Shown in pieces: positions 34,339-45,578 of a DNA stretch of 64,000 nt. Numbering within the stretch: position 1 is the first letter of the stretch; every line of letters starts with the position of its first letter. Origin of the DNA: Beta vulgaris subsp. vulgaris (lineage: Eukaryota > Streptophyta > Magnoliopsida > Caryophyllales > Amaranthaceae); NCBI RefSeq assembly GCF_026745355.1, contig NC_079206.1, positions 47,514,752-47,578,751 on the forward strand, in the 5' to 3' direction. The position numbers were made by a program, and so were the translations under genes. Under the pieces are notes generated by a model. That model worked only from the letters and a program-made list of their open reading frames with translations, searched no databases and was not told the origin of the DNA.

Positions 34339-35328
34339 GCAGTTGGAGGAGATGGAGGGTTTCAATTTGGGGAGGCGAGGCCCATATTACCACCCAAATT
34401 GGCTGCGGAAAACGTTAAAGAGGACAGTGATTGTCAGATTTTGGAGGATTTTACTTTTTCCGATGACTCGTCGTTTGAGGGTGAGAGGGAGTTTATTGAT
34501 ATTGATAGTGAAAAGGAGGAACAAGAAAAATTAGGATTTTGGAGTGGATGGTGAAGTTAGAAAAAATTATGGACGATGAAGTGATGCATGATATGGTGGA
34601 TGAGCAGAAACAGGGAAGTTATTCTGTTCGTAGGCCCTATATGTTGAGGTCTTGCATTGAGATTTGCATGTTACTGAAAAACGGGGGTGAGAATGAGGGT
34701 AAAGGGAAGGAGGTTGCTGTGGGTAAAGGGAAAAGGGTGGTTGTAGATCGTGGGAGAAGGGTAGTGGTGTTTATGGCGGAGTAATAGACTTTACACCGCC
34801 TAGGTGTGGTCCTTTGGGAAATTAGATATTGAGAAACTCGATGTTAGGAAATAACCATTTCGGTTAATATAATCGGGGATATAAGATAATGAATGAAAAA
34901 TATGAGGTTTACTTCTATAGATGAATTATTAGAAGTTGAGGATTGTTCGCGTTATTAGAATTTTAGAGAAATGAGAATTTGAACTTATGTTCTTTTGAAG
35001 TCGTATTTGAAAATTAGTACAACCTAATGCTTTGGGGCTACTAAAGTGTGAGATGTTAATTAGATGAAAAATTGTGCGATTTTAACTTGGCATGGATCAT
35101 GTGAAAAGTTCGAGGTTGAATAGCTTGAGGATATAACCGATGACTAGTAGAGTAATAAAGATTAATGATTAGTGAAGTATCTTTAGAGGCATGAGTGGCG
35201 ATATGTGATTTTTGAGACAAAAAGATGCTTATAAAAAAAATGCAGGTATAAGGATTCTAGGACGATTAGGAATATATTATGGGATGATTAAAAAGATTAA
35301 GCCATATGGTATTCTAAGAGGGTAAGGA

Positions 35329-38066
35329 TGTAATATCCTAAAAACTTAAACGTGTGTAAGTAAATAATTAATTATGATAAGTAGTTAAAATATATCTTAT
35401 TTTTATTGTTTCGCTAATTCAACAAGAAGGTTAGTTTTGTTTTTAAATCACTAAAGCATAAAAATATTCACATTTCACCAAACTTTTACAAAGCCACGTG
35501 AAGTGGATAAAGAGTAGAGCAAATTTTCTGATTTTAAGATTACAAAAATAAAATGAGTAAAAGTTTCAACCACCTCCATAACTCTTGCCTTCTTCCTCAC
35601 TCATCCATGACACTTGGCAAACATGCCAACATCCTCCATTCTTTCTCCTCTGCCAAAAATCTATCCTCCAATCTATTTTCTTCCTCAGTCAACAATGCAG
35701 AATGTTTACTTCAAATTCTTCCTCTAAACTACTGAATTAGTGCTCTTAAATCCACTATAAATGGCCATGAAATCCATCACCAAGAACACCATCATCAACA
35801 ACGAACTTCATCCTCTTCTCTCTCACCTCACCACCATCTACGAACCACCTTTTCAAACACCACAAATTTCAGTCATATACTCGCCGGAAAACGTGACCCA
35901 AAGGAACCTAAAAAGAAAACCCATTTTTCTCTCTCTCCTTTGTTCGGGTTTCACACACCACCACCATCTCCCACCACGCGCGATACTAGATCTCGCGTCG
36001 CGCATCAGCCGCCATTTCCCCTGCTTCGCCGTCGCTCGCCGGCCACCGCCGCGCCAGCACCACTCACGTCTCTCTCTTGTACCTTTTCTTCACCCGTTGT
36101 TGAACCACGCAAGACAACTGACGACCCGCGCCACACCGCCGGAGATCGTCATCGCGTTGCCGTCACTATCGGCCACCTGCACGCTCGCCGGAGCTCCTTC
36201 CCGCGCACCTCGTGGTTCGTCGTTCATCGTTGCTCAAAATAAGAGCAGAGGTATTGCCTCTGTTTTATTTTTTTCTGAAGTTTGTTCTATTTTAAAGCCC
36301 AAAGAATGCCTTGCTTAGTTACATTAATTTGGGCCTTGGAGCTCTACCAATTAATGGACTGATTTAATTATTTCATTTAAGCCACTTCATTTAGTTCTTA
36401 CATTTATTATTGGGCTAATTTTATGGACTAATCTGGTTATATATTATGTCAATAAACCACTTAATTAGGCTAAACTTGTACTAAGGATTAAACTAATTAA
36501 ATTATGCTATGTTAAACTAACTATTCATATTAGTTAAATTTTATAGAGGAGTAATGGTAACAAGTTAAGCTTATATATTGATTAGTTTAATTCAATAGTT
36601 AACTAGTTGGTTAATTTATAGATTTTATGACATTAAGGTTATAAGTATGATAATTTCAGGAAATATGAAATATTATAAGTAATCATTCTAGCTTAGTAAC
36701 AACCACACTTTAACTTAACTATGGGTTAAACGAGTAAATTGATAGCTTAATAGATTGTTAACCACTATCCTAAAATTTGTGAATCATGGTATAATGTCGT
36801 TTTTAATAAAATATATTCATTTTATAACAAGTACTACTTATAGTGGCAACAATTAGAATATGAAACTCTAATTTATTTACAAGTTATTATTAACATGAAT
36901 TACAAATCAAGATTAACTTGTTACTGCGACCTAGATATGACTTTTACGTTTAAAAGAAGCTTATGATAAATAGCATGGATTGTAAGTCAAATTAAGATTA
37001 AAATTTATGCTCGCCTAAGTATGACACCTAATGAAATAATATGTTAAAAAAGTCGTCTTAGTTAAATAGTAACAAATTACGTTATTCACTTCTCAATCAG
37101 ATTAAAGGAAGGATTATTACAAGCCTCCCCCGGCTATCAAGGTTGTTAAGATGGAATTCCGGTAACGTCTACCGCTAACACACGCATTCCCCTTCGAAGT
37201 ATATATTTTATGATCATGATTAATATTATATTTTATATATGGATCGCGGGAAATGAAATGCTTTATGATGGTTATGAATGATATGATGCTATGAAATGAT
37301 GATGATGATGATGTTATGATGAAATGAAAGAATATAATTATTCACGATGATGATGATACGTTTAAAAGAAATGAAATACGATAAATTCAAGTAAAAGACG
37401 GTTCTTGGCAAGTATCCCGTTATCTTGGGTCGTGCACATACCTCCTGGCCGGTTAATCACCTCCCGTTTAGTGAGGGCTATTGTCCTCACATGGCACGCG
37501 CATTCTATATTCTGGGCATTAACGCCACCTCTTGTTTAGTGAGGGCTTTTGTCCTCAGGTGGCTGCCTCCCGTTTACGATTTTACTATGTTTGGGAGACA
37601 TCCCTTCTGTTGTATGAGCCAAGTTACCAAAGTAAAAGATATATGATGATGATGATGCTAAAGATAACGAATGATGATAATGTTTTATGATTGTGATTTA
37701 ATGCTTATGTTTACGAAATGGTTTTTACTATTTCTCTCCTCCCTATTTGCTAACAAAATGAATTGAAATGTATTTACGATGTTAGGGCAGTATGTTATTG
37801 AGCCTCGGCTCATGACGTTTTGTTTCATGTTTTAGGTATGGAAGAACAGTTGTGGATCACTATTATACTATGTTATGGAGATTATGTATGATTCTATGAG
37901 GTTTTAGGATATTTTTTATGATGGATAAACAAGTATTATTTTACGATGAGTAATTGTACAGTGAATTTTTAATTTTAGGCTATTAGTTTATTTGTGGGCC
38001 ATAACCCACAGGATTAAGTTATGCTTCCGTTGATGATTAAGGTTATGTATTTGTCGGGGCATTACA
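35329..38066 (+). repeat. LTR 1 (2738 bp)
   Basis: Begins TGTAATATCCTAAAAAC, ends GTCGGGGCATTACA. It is AT-rich except for a GC-rich island (35980-36230, CGCCGCGCCAG-type words) and GATGAT microsatellites near 37290-37360. It contains one copy of the 1.2-kb segment (36327 to about 37540) that is duplicated in LTR 2. ORFs in it (35761-36318) share a start with LTR 2 but diverge by frameshifts, so they are not conserved proteins. Confidence 0.92.
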
Positions 38067-38069
38067 GAG

Positions 38070-38081
38070 GGGTATCAGAGC
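38070..38081 (+). other. Primer binding site
   Basis: GGGTATCAGAGC lies three bases inside LTR 1. It differs by one base from TGGTATCAGAGC, the usual plant site that pairs with initiator methionine tRNA. Confidence 0.85.
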
Positions 38082-40028
38082 CGAAACCTAGCCGAAAGTG
38101 CGGAGTAATAGACTTTGCACCGCCTAGGTGTGGTCCTTTGGGAAATTAGATATTGAGAAACTCGAGGTTAGGAAATGACCATTTGGGTTAATATAATTGG
38201 GTATATAAGATAATGAATGAAAAATATGAGGTTTACTTCGATGGATGAATTATTAGAAGTTGAGGATTGTTCGCATTATCAGAATTTTAGAGAAATGAGA
38301 ATTTGAACTTATGTTCTTTTGAAGTCGTATTTGAAAATTAGTACAACCTAAAGTTTTGTGGTTACTAAAGTGTGAGTTGTTAGATGAAAAATTATGTGAT
38401 TTGAACTTGGCATGGATCATGTGAAAAGTTCAAGGTTGAATAGCTTGAGTATAATCGATGACTAGTAAAGTAATAAGGATTGATGATTAGTGAAGTATCT
38501 TTAGAGGTATGAGTGGCTATATGTAATTTTCGAGTTAAAAAGATGCTTAAAAAGTTGCAAGTATAGGGATTCTAGGATGACTAGGAATATATTTTGGGAT
38601 GATTAAAAAGATCAAGCCATATGGTATTCTGAAAATTTTCAAGGTTGATGGTATTGTGGACATTATCCATTTCCCTCGTGATGTACAGTTGAATTTTATT
38701 TTGCGAGAGTTCATACGACGATATTGGGATTCGTAAATTTTAGGGGCTATAAATTTATATTTGAGGGATTAGAAAGTTATTAACATTATTACATTCATAA
38801 AGATTTTGAGTTTTGAAAGTTGAAACACATCACGATGAGATGCGAAATAAAGATTGGATGTTATGGTTTGTTACATGCATGGATTTTGAGGGAATCATTA
38901 ATTGAGGAAATTAGATAAATTCTTATCTTGAAGGAATAGGATGTGCTACTTGAAGACATGATATTATAAAGTAAGTGGCAATATCGAACCAAACTTAATT
39001 TGAAGAAGTAAGTGCTTAACTATAGGGCTATGATGATGAATTTGGTTTGATGCGATAATTGAAATTGAGGATGTATAAATCATGAGTTTAGCATTCTTGG
39101 TGAATGCCTTATTAGATGATACTGTTATTATAAAGATATGAACCAAAATGTGATTTTTATGAATGCCTCATGAAGCTTATATTGTGGAATTGATAGGAGA
39201 GTGTATATTGTATACTAAGCAGGACGAGAATCAAATGATAATGAGTAAGGAAAGAATGGGTTGCTGATATGTTAAGGGGTATGATTAGCATATTGAATTC
39301 GAGTTTAAGTTTTTTTGTAAAACTGGCGGACCAAGTATGAAATTGTGTCATGGATATTTGAATTTATGAGAATTCAGCATATATTATGGAAATTAATGTT
39401 GTATCAAGAATAGGTGAATAATGTGATTTAGAGAGTAGAGACTAATGATAGAAATAGTACGAGAATCTAAAGATCTTATTTGATTGATGTTTAAAATTAT
39501 TATGGGATGGACATTGATGATATATATGTTAGAGGTTCAAGGAATTATGCGAAAACATTTCTGGGAAGTAGTTACTTTGTCATCTCCTAAGCAAATCAAT
39601 AAAAGGAGAGTCATGAATAAAAGTATGAGATAGTACTATTCTGATAGAGAACATGATTCGAGGACTTAGGCTTGTACTTGGACAATGGACAAATGTACAT
39701 CGTAGTTGAAAGAAATCTTTAAAATATGTGTGGATATTGGAAGAAAGTATGACTGATCAATTCATGAGAAGTATTTTTGCCAACAAAGTGAGGCTTTGAC
39801 TTTTCTAACATTAAGATTTTGATATGAAAAATCATTTGTTTATAGGTGTGCTGTAGACATTAATGTTGTTCATCCAAGCATGTGTTGTTTTTGATCGAAT
39901 GAAGGTTTAGTTGACCAAGAAAATATGCTATGCATATGTGAATATGTGATTTCGAAAATTTTTATAGAACAAAATGCGTGACGTTTATACCTGACTATGT
40001 TTTTAAGTTTCGAGGATGAAACTTTTTC
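38082..40028 (+). other. Internal region of the LTR retrotransposon, no coding domain
   Basis: About 1.95 kb between PBS and polypurine tract. Short minus-strand ORFs (38964-39146, 39157-39351) are low-complexity Ile/Ser/His-rich and not credible. No gag CCHC, protease, RT or integrase motif is readable in any frame. Confidence 0.6.
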
Positions 40029-40042
40029 TAAGGGGGTAAGGA
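40029..40042 (+). other. Polypurine tract
   Basis: AAGGGGGTAAGGA directly abuts LTR 2. The same tract with one change (AGAGGGTAAGGA) abuts LTR 1 at 35317-35328. Confidence 0.8.
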
Positions 40043-43000
40043 TGTAATATCCTAAAAACTTAAACGTGTGTAAGTAAATAATTAATTATGATAAGTAGTT
40101 AAAATATATCTTATTTTTATCGTTTCACTAATTAAACAAGAAGGTTAGTTTTGTTATTAAATCACTAAAGCACAAAAATATACACATTTCACCAAACTTT
40201 TATAAAGCCACGTGAAGTGGATAAAGAGTAGAGCAGATTTTCTGATTTTAAGATTACAAAAATAAAATGAGTAAAAGTTTCAACCACCTCCATAACTCTT
40301 GCCTACTTCCTCACTCATCCATGACACTTGGCAAACATGCCAACATCCTCCATTCTTTTTCCTCTGCCAAAAATCTATCCTCCAATCTATTTTCTTCCTC
40401 AGTCAACAATGGAGAATGTTTGCCTCAAATTTTTCCTCTAAACTACTAAATTAGTGCTCTTAAATCCATTATAAATGGCCATGAAATCCATCACCAAGAA
40501 CACCATCATCAACAACGAACTTCATCCTCTTCTCTCTCACCTCACCACCATCTACGAACCACCTTTTCAAACACCACAAATTTCAGTCATATACTCGCCA
40601 GAAAACGTGACACAAAGGAACCCAAAAAGAAAACCCATTTTTCTCTCTCCTCTGTTCGGTTTCACACCACCACCACCATCTGCCACCATGCGCGACACTA
40701 GACCTCGCGCCGCGCCTCAGACGCCCTTTCCCCTGCTTCGTCGTCGCTCACCGGCCACCGCCGCACCAGCACCACTCACGTCTTCTCTCTCGCTCCTTTT
40801 CTTCGCGCGTTGTTGTACCACACAACACAACCGACGACCCGAACCACACCGCTGGAGATTGTCGTTGCGTCGCCGTCGCTACCGGCCACCTGCACGCTTG
40901 TCGGAGCTCCTTCTCGCGCACCTTGTGGTTCATCGTTCATCGCTGCTCAAAATAAGAGCAGAGGTATTGCCTTTGTTTTATTTTATTTTTCTAAAGTTTG
41001 TTCTATTTTCAAGCCCAAAGAATGCCTTGCTTAGTTACATTAGTTTGGGCCTTGGAGCTCTACCACTTAATGGACTGATTTAATTATTTCAGTTAAGCCA
41101 ATTCATTTAGTTCTTACATTTATTATTGGGCTAATTTTATGGACTAATCTGGTTATAAATTATGTTAATAAACCACTTAATTAGGCTAAACTTGTATTAA
41201 GGATTAAACTAATTTAATTATGCTACGTTAAACTAACTATTCATATTAGTTAAATTTTATAAATGAGTAATGGTAACAAGTTAAGGTTATATGTTGATTA
41301 GTTTAATTCAATAGTTAACTAGTTGCTTAATTTCTAGATTTTATGACATTAAGGTTATAAGTATGATAATTTCCGGAAATATGAAATATTATTATAAGTA
41401 ATCTCTCTAGCTTAGTAACAACCACGCTTAAACTTAACTATGGGTGAAACGAGTAGATTGATAGCTTAATAGATTGTTAACCACTATCCTAAAATTTGTG
41501 AATCATGGTATAATATCGTTTTTAATAAAATATATTCATTTTATAACAAGTACTACTTATAGTGGGAACAATTAGAATATGAAACTCTAATTTATTTACA
41601 AGTTATTATTAACATGAATTACAAATCAAGATTAACTTGTTAATGCGACCTAGATATGACTTTTATGTTTAAAAGAAGCTTATGATAAATAGCATGGATT
41701 GTAAGTCAAATTAAGATTAAAGTTTATGCTCGACTAAGTATGACACCTAATGAAATAATATGTTAAAAAAGTCGTCTTAGTTAAATAGTAACGAATTACG
41801 TTATTTAATTCTCAATTAGATTAAAGGAAGGATTATTACAAGCCTCCCCCGGCTATCAAGGTTGTTAAGCAGGAATTCAGGTAACGTCTACTGCTAACAC
41901 CCGCATTCCCCTTCGAAGTATATGTTTTATGATCATGATTAATATTATATTTTATATATGGATCGCGGGAAATGAAATGTTTTATGATGGTTATGAATGA
42001 TATGATGCTATGAAATGATGATGCTGATGATGTTATGATGAAATGAAAGAATATAATTATTCACGATGATGATGATATGCTTAAAAGAAATGAAACATGA
42101 TAAATTCAAATGAAAGACGGTTCTTGGCAAGTATCCCGTTATCCTGGATCGTGCACATACCTCCCGGCCGGTTAACCACCTCCCGTTTAGTGAGGGCTAT
42201 TGTCCTCGGGTGGCCCGTGCATTCTATATTCTGGGCATTAACGCCACCTCCTTTTTAGTTTGGGCCTTGGAGCTCTACCACTTAATGGACTGATTTAATT
42301 ATTTCAGTTAAGCCACTTCATATAGTTCTTACATTTATTATTGGGCTAATTTTATGGACTAATCTGGTTATAAATTATGTTAATAAACCACTTAATTAGG
42401 CTAAACTTGTATTAAAGATTAAACTAATTAAATTATGCTATGTTAAACTAACTATTCATATTAGTTAAATTGTATAAACGAGTAATGGTAACAAGTTAAG
42501 CTTATATGTTGATTATTTTAATTCAATAGTTAACTAGTTGCTTAATTTCTAGATTTTATGACATTAAGGTTATAAGTATGATAATTTTCGGAAATATGAA
42601 ATATTATAAGTAATCATTCTAGCTCAGTAACAACCATGCTTAAACTTAACTATGGGTTAAACGAGTAAATTGATAGCTTAATAGATTGTTAACCACTATC
42701 CTAAAATTTGTGAATCATGGTATAATGTCGTTTTTAATAAAATATCTTCGTTTTATAACATGTACTATTTATAGTGGGAACAATTAGAATATGAAAATCT
42801 AATTTATTTGCAAGTTATTATTAATATGAATTACAAATCAAGATTAACTTGTTAATGTCATCTAGATATGACTTTTCCGTTTAAAAGAAGCGTATGATAA
42901 ATAGCCTGGATTGTAAGTCAAGTTAAGATTAAAGTTTATGGTCGCCTAAGTATGACACCTAATGAAATAATGTGTTAAAGAAGTCGTCTTAGTTAAATAG

Positions 43001-43995
43001 TAATAAATTACGTTATTCAATTCTCAAGTAGATTAAAGGAAGGATTATTACAAGCCTCCCCCGGCTATCAAGGGTGTTAAGCAGGAATTCAGGTAACGTC
43101 TACTGCTAATACCCGCATTCCGCTTCGAAGTATGTTTTATGATCATGATTAATATTATGTTTTATATATGGATAACGGGAAATGAAATATTTTATGATGG
43201 TTATGATGATATGATGCTATGAAATAATGATGATGATGATGTTATGATGAAATGAAAGAATATAATTATTCACGATGATGATGATATGCTTAAAAGAAAT
43301 GAAACATGATAAATTTAAGTGAAAGATGGTTCTTGGCAAGTATCCCGTTATCCTGGGTCCTGCATGTACCTCCCGGTCGGTTAACCACCTGCCGTTTGGT
43401 GAGGGCTATTGTCCTCGGGTGTCCCGCGCATTCTATATTATGGGCATTAACGCCACCTCCAATTTAGTGAGGGCTTTTATCCTCGGGTGGCTGCCTCCCG
43501 TTTACGATGTTACTATGTTCTGGGGAGACGTCCCTTCTGTTGTACGAGCCAAGTTACCAAAGTAAAAGATATATGATGATGATGATAAAGATAACGTATG
43601 ATGATAATGTTTTGTGATTACGATTTAATGCTTATGTTTACGAAATGGTTTTTACTATTTCTCTCCTCCGTGTTTGCTAACAAAATGAATTGAAATGCTT
43701 TTACGATGTTAGGGTATAGTATGTTACTGAGCCTTGGCTCATGACGTTTTGTTTCATGCTTTAGGTATGGAAGAAGTGTTGTGGATCACTATTATACTAC
43801 GTTATGGAGATTATGTATGATTCTATGAGGTTTTAGGATATTTTGTATGATGGATAAACAAGTATTATTTTACGATGAGTAATTGTATAGTGAATTTTTA
43901 ATTTTAGGCTATTATTTTATTTGTGTGCCATAACCCACAGGATTAAGTTATGCTTCCGCTGACGATTAAGGTTATGTATTTGTCGGGGCGTTACA
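40043..43995 (+). repeat. LTR 2 (3953 bp) with an internal tandem duplication
   Basis: Begins TGTAATATCCTAAAAAC and ends GTCGGGGCGTTACA. It exceeds LTR 1 by 1215 bases, which equals one extra copy of the segment starting TTTGGGCCTTGGAGCTCTAC: copies run from about 41043 and from about 42258. Without it the LTR would be 2738 bases, the same as LTR 1. Confidence 0.92.
41043..43471 (+). repeat. 1.2-kb direct duplication inside LTR 2
   Basis: Copy A is 41043-42257 and copy B about 42258-43471. At the junction (42240-42262) CACCTCCTTTTTAG passes into TTTGGGCCTTGG, where LTR 1 instead reads on to a GTGAGGGC block. A short TTTAG-type overlap at the joint suggests unequal exchange or template switching. 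Confidence 0.9.
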
Positions 43996-44200
43996 CTTTT
44001 ATTCCTTGGAGTTAATTTTTCTTTAAGTGTTGGGCCATTAATTGTGACCTTTGTTGTTTCTTGTGTTGCATGTTGTTGCATGTCTGTTGCGATATCATTC
44101 TGAATCATAGATCTAATCAAGCAAAGCATCCCATCCCTCCTCTAACAACTGATCAACACTGAAGAACCCATCATCTTGCTGATTCTGCATTTTCCCCCTA
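43996..44200 (-). pseudogene. 5' fragment of a mariner-like transposase
   Basis: The ATG at 44190 opens MQNQQDDGFFSVDQLLEEGW then DALLD-stop. A second frame then gives LIRSMIQNDIATDMQQHATQ and TINGPTLKEKLTPR up to the LTR junction at 43995. The leader upstream (44200-44719) has a TATA-like stretch (about 44360, complement TATATAAGGATC). Position and the TIR suggest the plant mariner-like transposase N-terminus; the catalytic domain is not in the window. I base the family mostly on the TIR. Confidence 0.45.
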
Positions 44201-45076
44201 GTAGATTTGGAAATGAAGAAGATGATTTGGGAATGGTAATAACAAATTAGTGTTGTGTAATTATGGAGGTCAATTTTTTGGTTTACAAACTCATCTTAAT
44301 TGATGGTGATTTTTGTGGTTGGTGAACATTAATGGTGCCTCTTTAGGTTGATCCTTATATAGTGTTGTTAACTTAATGACCAAGTGTATGTTATGGTGGA
44401 ACTAACTTAACTTTTGGAGGTAAAATTTCCCTCCAAAAATATTTCCCCCGCAGCTTTTGGGTTGGAATTCTAGAACTTTTGGGTTGGAGTTTTGGAGGGA
44501 AATCATCCCTCCCACCACCAGTAGGCCACGTGCGTTTATCAACATTTGTCTCCCTCTCAAAAATTTTGCGGTCCCAAAATTCTCCCTCCAACTCCACCAT
44601 TATTTTAGGTTCCCACCACTTACTTAATTCAATCTCCAACACTTTAATCACCCTTTAAGAAAAATTGCCTCGGAGCCCGCAATTTGAAAAGTGTTACAAA
44701 TATTATGATACGGGGGAAGTATGTAATTAGTGGTATCAATTGAGGACACTTTTTGAAGATTTGATATTGATAATTTGGGATTATGTGCAAGAATTAACTA
44801 TTCTTTCATTAATTGAAAGCAAGCAAAATCAGTATGATAACCCTTACATCTGAGTTAAAAAATAGCCCCCAACCCATAAACAATACAACTTTTACATCTT
44901 AATTAGCACAATAACAACGATAATAAACAACCCCCAACCCATTAACCTAATGACAAAAGTCATCTCGTCTTTCTTCTTCTAAAAATCATACAAGCATGTC
45001 ATTACTTTGTCTTTACAGAGTCACCCAACTTCCCCTTCAATTTTGTTAAACCTTCGTCAAATACGTTTGGTGTGGC

Positions 45077-45247
45077 TCAAAAGTAGTGGTTGTTACAAGG
45101 TACACACTTGTAGTACAATTTGTTAGGATTGTCTCTAGATTCATAAACACGAAGTTCCATCTTCTTCACGCACTTCCTGCATCTTCTTGCTTTACACACA
45201 AGAGATTCCATAATTTCAGCAACAAATTCAAAAAGGGAGGACGACAT
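45077..45247 (-). CDS. Small two-CxxC protein (GRF-zinc-finger-like), 56 residues
   Basis: Complete small ORF, ATG at 45247 and TGA at 45079-45077. After MSSSLFEFVAEIMESL it reads CKARRCRKCVKKMELRVYES then RDNPNKLYYKCVPCNNHYF. The spacing (CRKC, about 25 residues, KCVPC, aromatic end) and the core R-x5-NPNKLYYKC resemble the GRF zinc finger (NxGRxFYxC). GRF-type zinc-finger ORFs commonly accompany plant transposons. It lies near the right end of the Mutator-like element, opposite to the transposase gene. The sequence is intact but only as long as the motif, so it may be a fragment. A host role is not shown. Confidence 0.5.
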   Translation of the reverse strand: MSSSLFEFVAEIMESLVCKARRCRKCVKKMELRVYESRDNPNKLYYKCVPCNNHYF

Positions 45248-45578
45248 TTTAGGGCTCGTAATTTTTACACGAACAGAGCAAAGAAATGTTCGTGGGAGAG
45301 AGAAAGAGAAAATTGGGGAAATTATATAAAGCTAGGTTAGCTTTAAGTTGGTTGAAGAGAGTACAAACATATTTAAGTATCACCTAATCAGCTACAATGG
45401 TTATAAAGTGCCTTAATTAGATTACCTAGCCTAGGTTTCTCTGCCGTCATTACTAAGGGTTTATTGAGCCCAAACTAAAAATTTCAGGGGTATTTTTTTA
45501 TAAGGAATTTTCTAAATGTGGAGGGATAATTTGAATATTACGTCAAATTTCAAGGTTACTTGAGGAAAAAAAATTTCC

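Larger units (their letters stand above)
34776..43995 (+). mobile_element. Rearranged LTR retrotransposon array (Ty3/gypsy-like), non-coding
   Basis: Order: partial internal sequence (34776-35328), LTR (35329-38066), internal (38067-40042), LTR with internal duplication (40043-43995). The partial internal segment matches 38100 to about 38625 and is then joined directly to the polypurine tract, so most of one internal region and the outermost 5' LTR are missing. LTRs start TGTAATATCC and end GGGGC(A/G)TTACA. The 2-kb internal region contains no gag or pol domain I can read, so this is a non-autonomous or heavily deleted family. Long TGTAA...TTACA LTRs with an initiator-Met PBS fit chromovirus/Tekay-like Ty3 elements, by inference only. 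Confidence 0.85.
33739..44719. mobile_element. Mariner-like element split by an LTR retrotransposon
   Basis: The left terminus CTTCCTTCGTTTCATAATAT and the right terminus on the minus strand CTTCCCCCGTATCATAATAT pair over about 30 bases, including TTTGYAACACTTT. TA flanks both sides (33737-33738, 44720-44721). The native sequence is 33739-34775 and 43996-44719; the rest is the LTR element. The right arm carries the start of a minus-strand ORF of plant mariner-like appearance; the left arm carries an unrelated plus-strand ORF. Confidence 0.7.
28619..45578. mobile_element. Mutator-like element (autonomous type), expanded by nested insertions
   Basis: Left terminus GGAAATTTTTTAAGTTTCCC (28619 onward) and right terminus, read on the minus strand from 45578, GGAAATTTTTTTTCCTCAAG begin inverted repeats. 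They share, over about 100 bases, CAAATTT/GGGGAATTTT- and ATACCCCTGAA-like blocks (left 28694-28714, right complement near 45485). Between them lie a decayed MuDR-type transposase gene (plus strand), a CACTA-like insertion, a mariner-like insertion that itself contains an LTR retrotransposon, and a small two-CxxC ORF on the minus strand. Without the inserts it would be about 4.6 kb. The 9-mers flanking the ends are A-rich and only approximately alike. Confidence 0.7.

Noticed and set aside
35761..41083. ORFs starting MAMKSITKNTIINNELHPLL in both LTRs (35761-36318, 40475-41083) as a conserved protein
   Set aside because: The two copies agree at the start because the LTRs are duplicates, but small indels put the GC-rich parts into different frames, so no protein is being kept.
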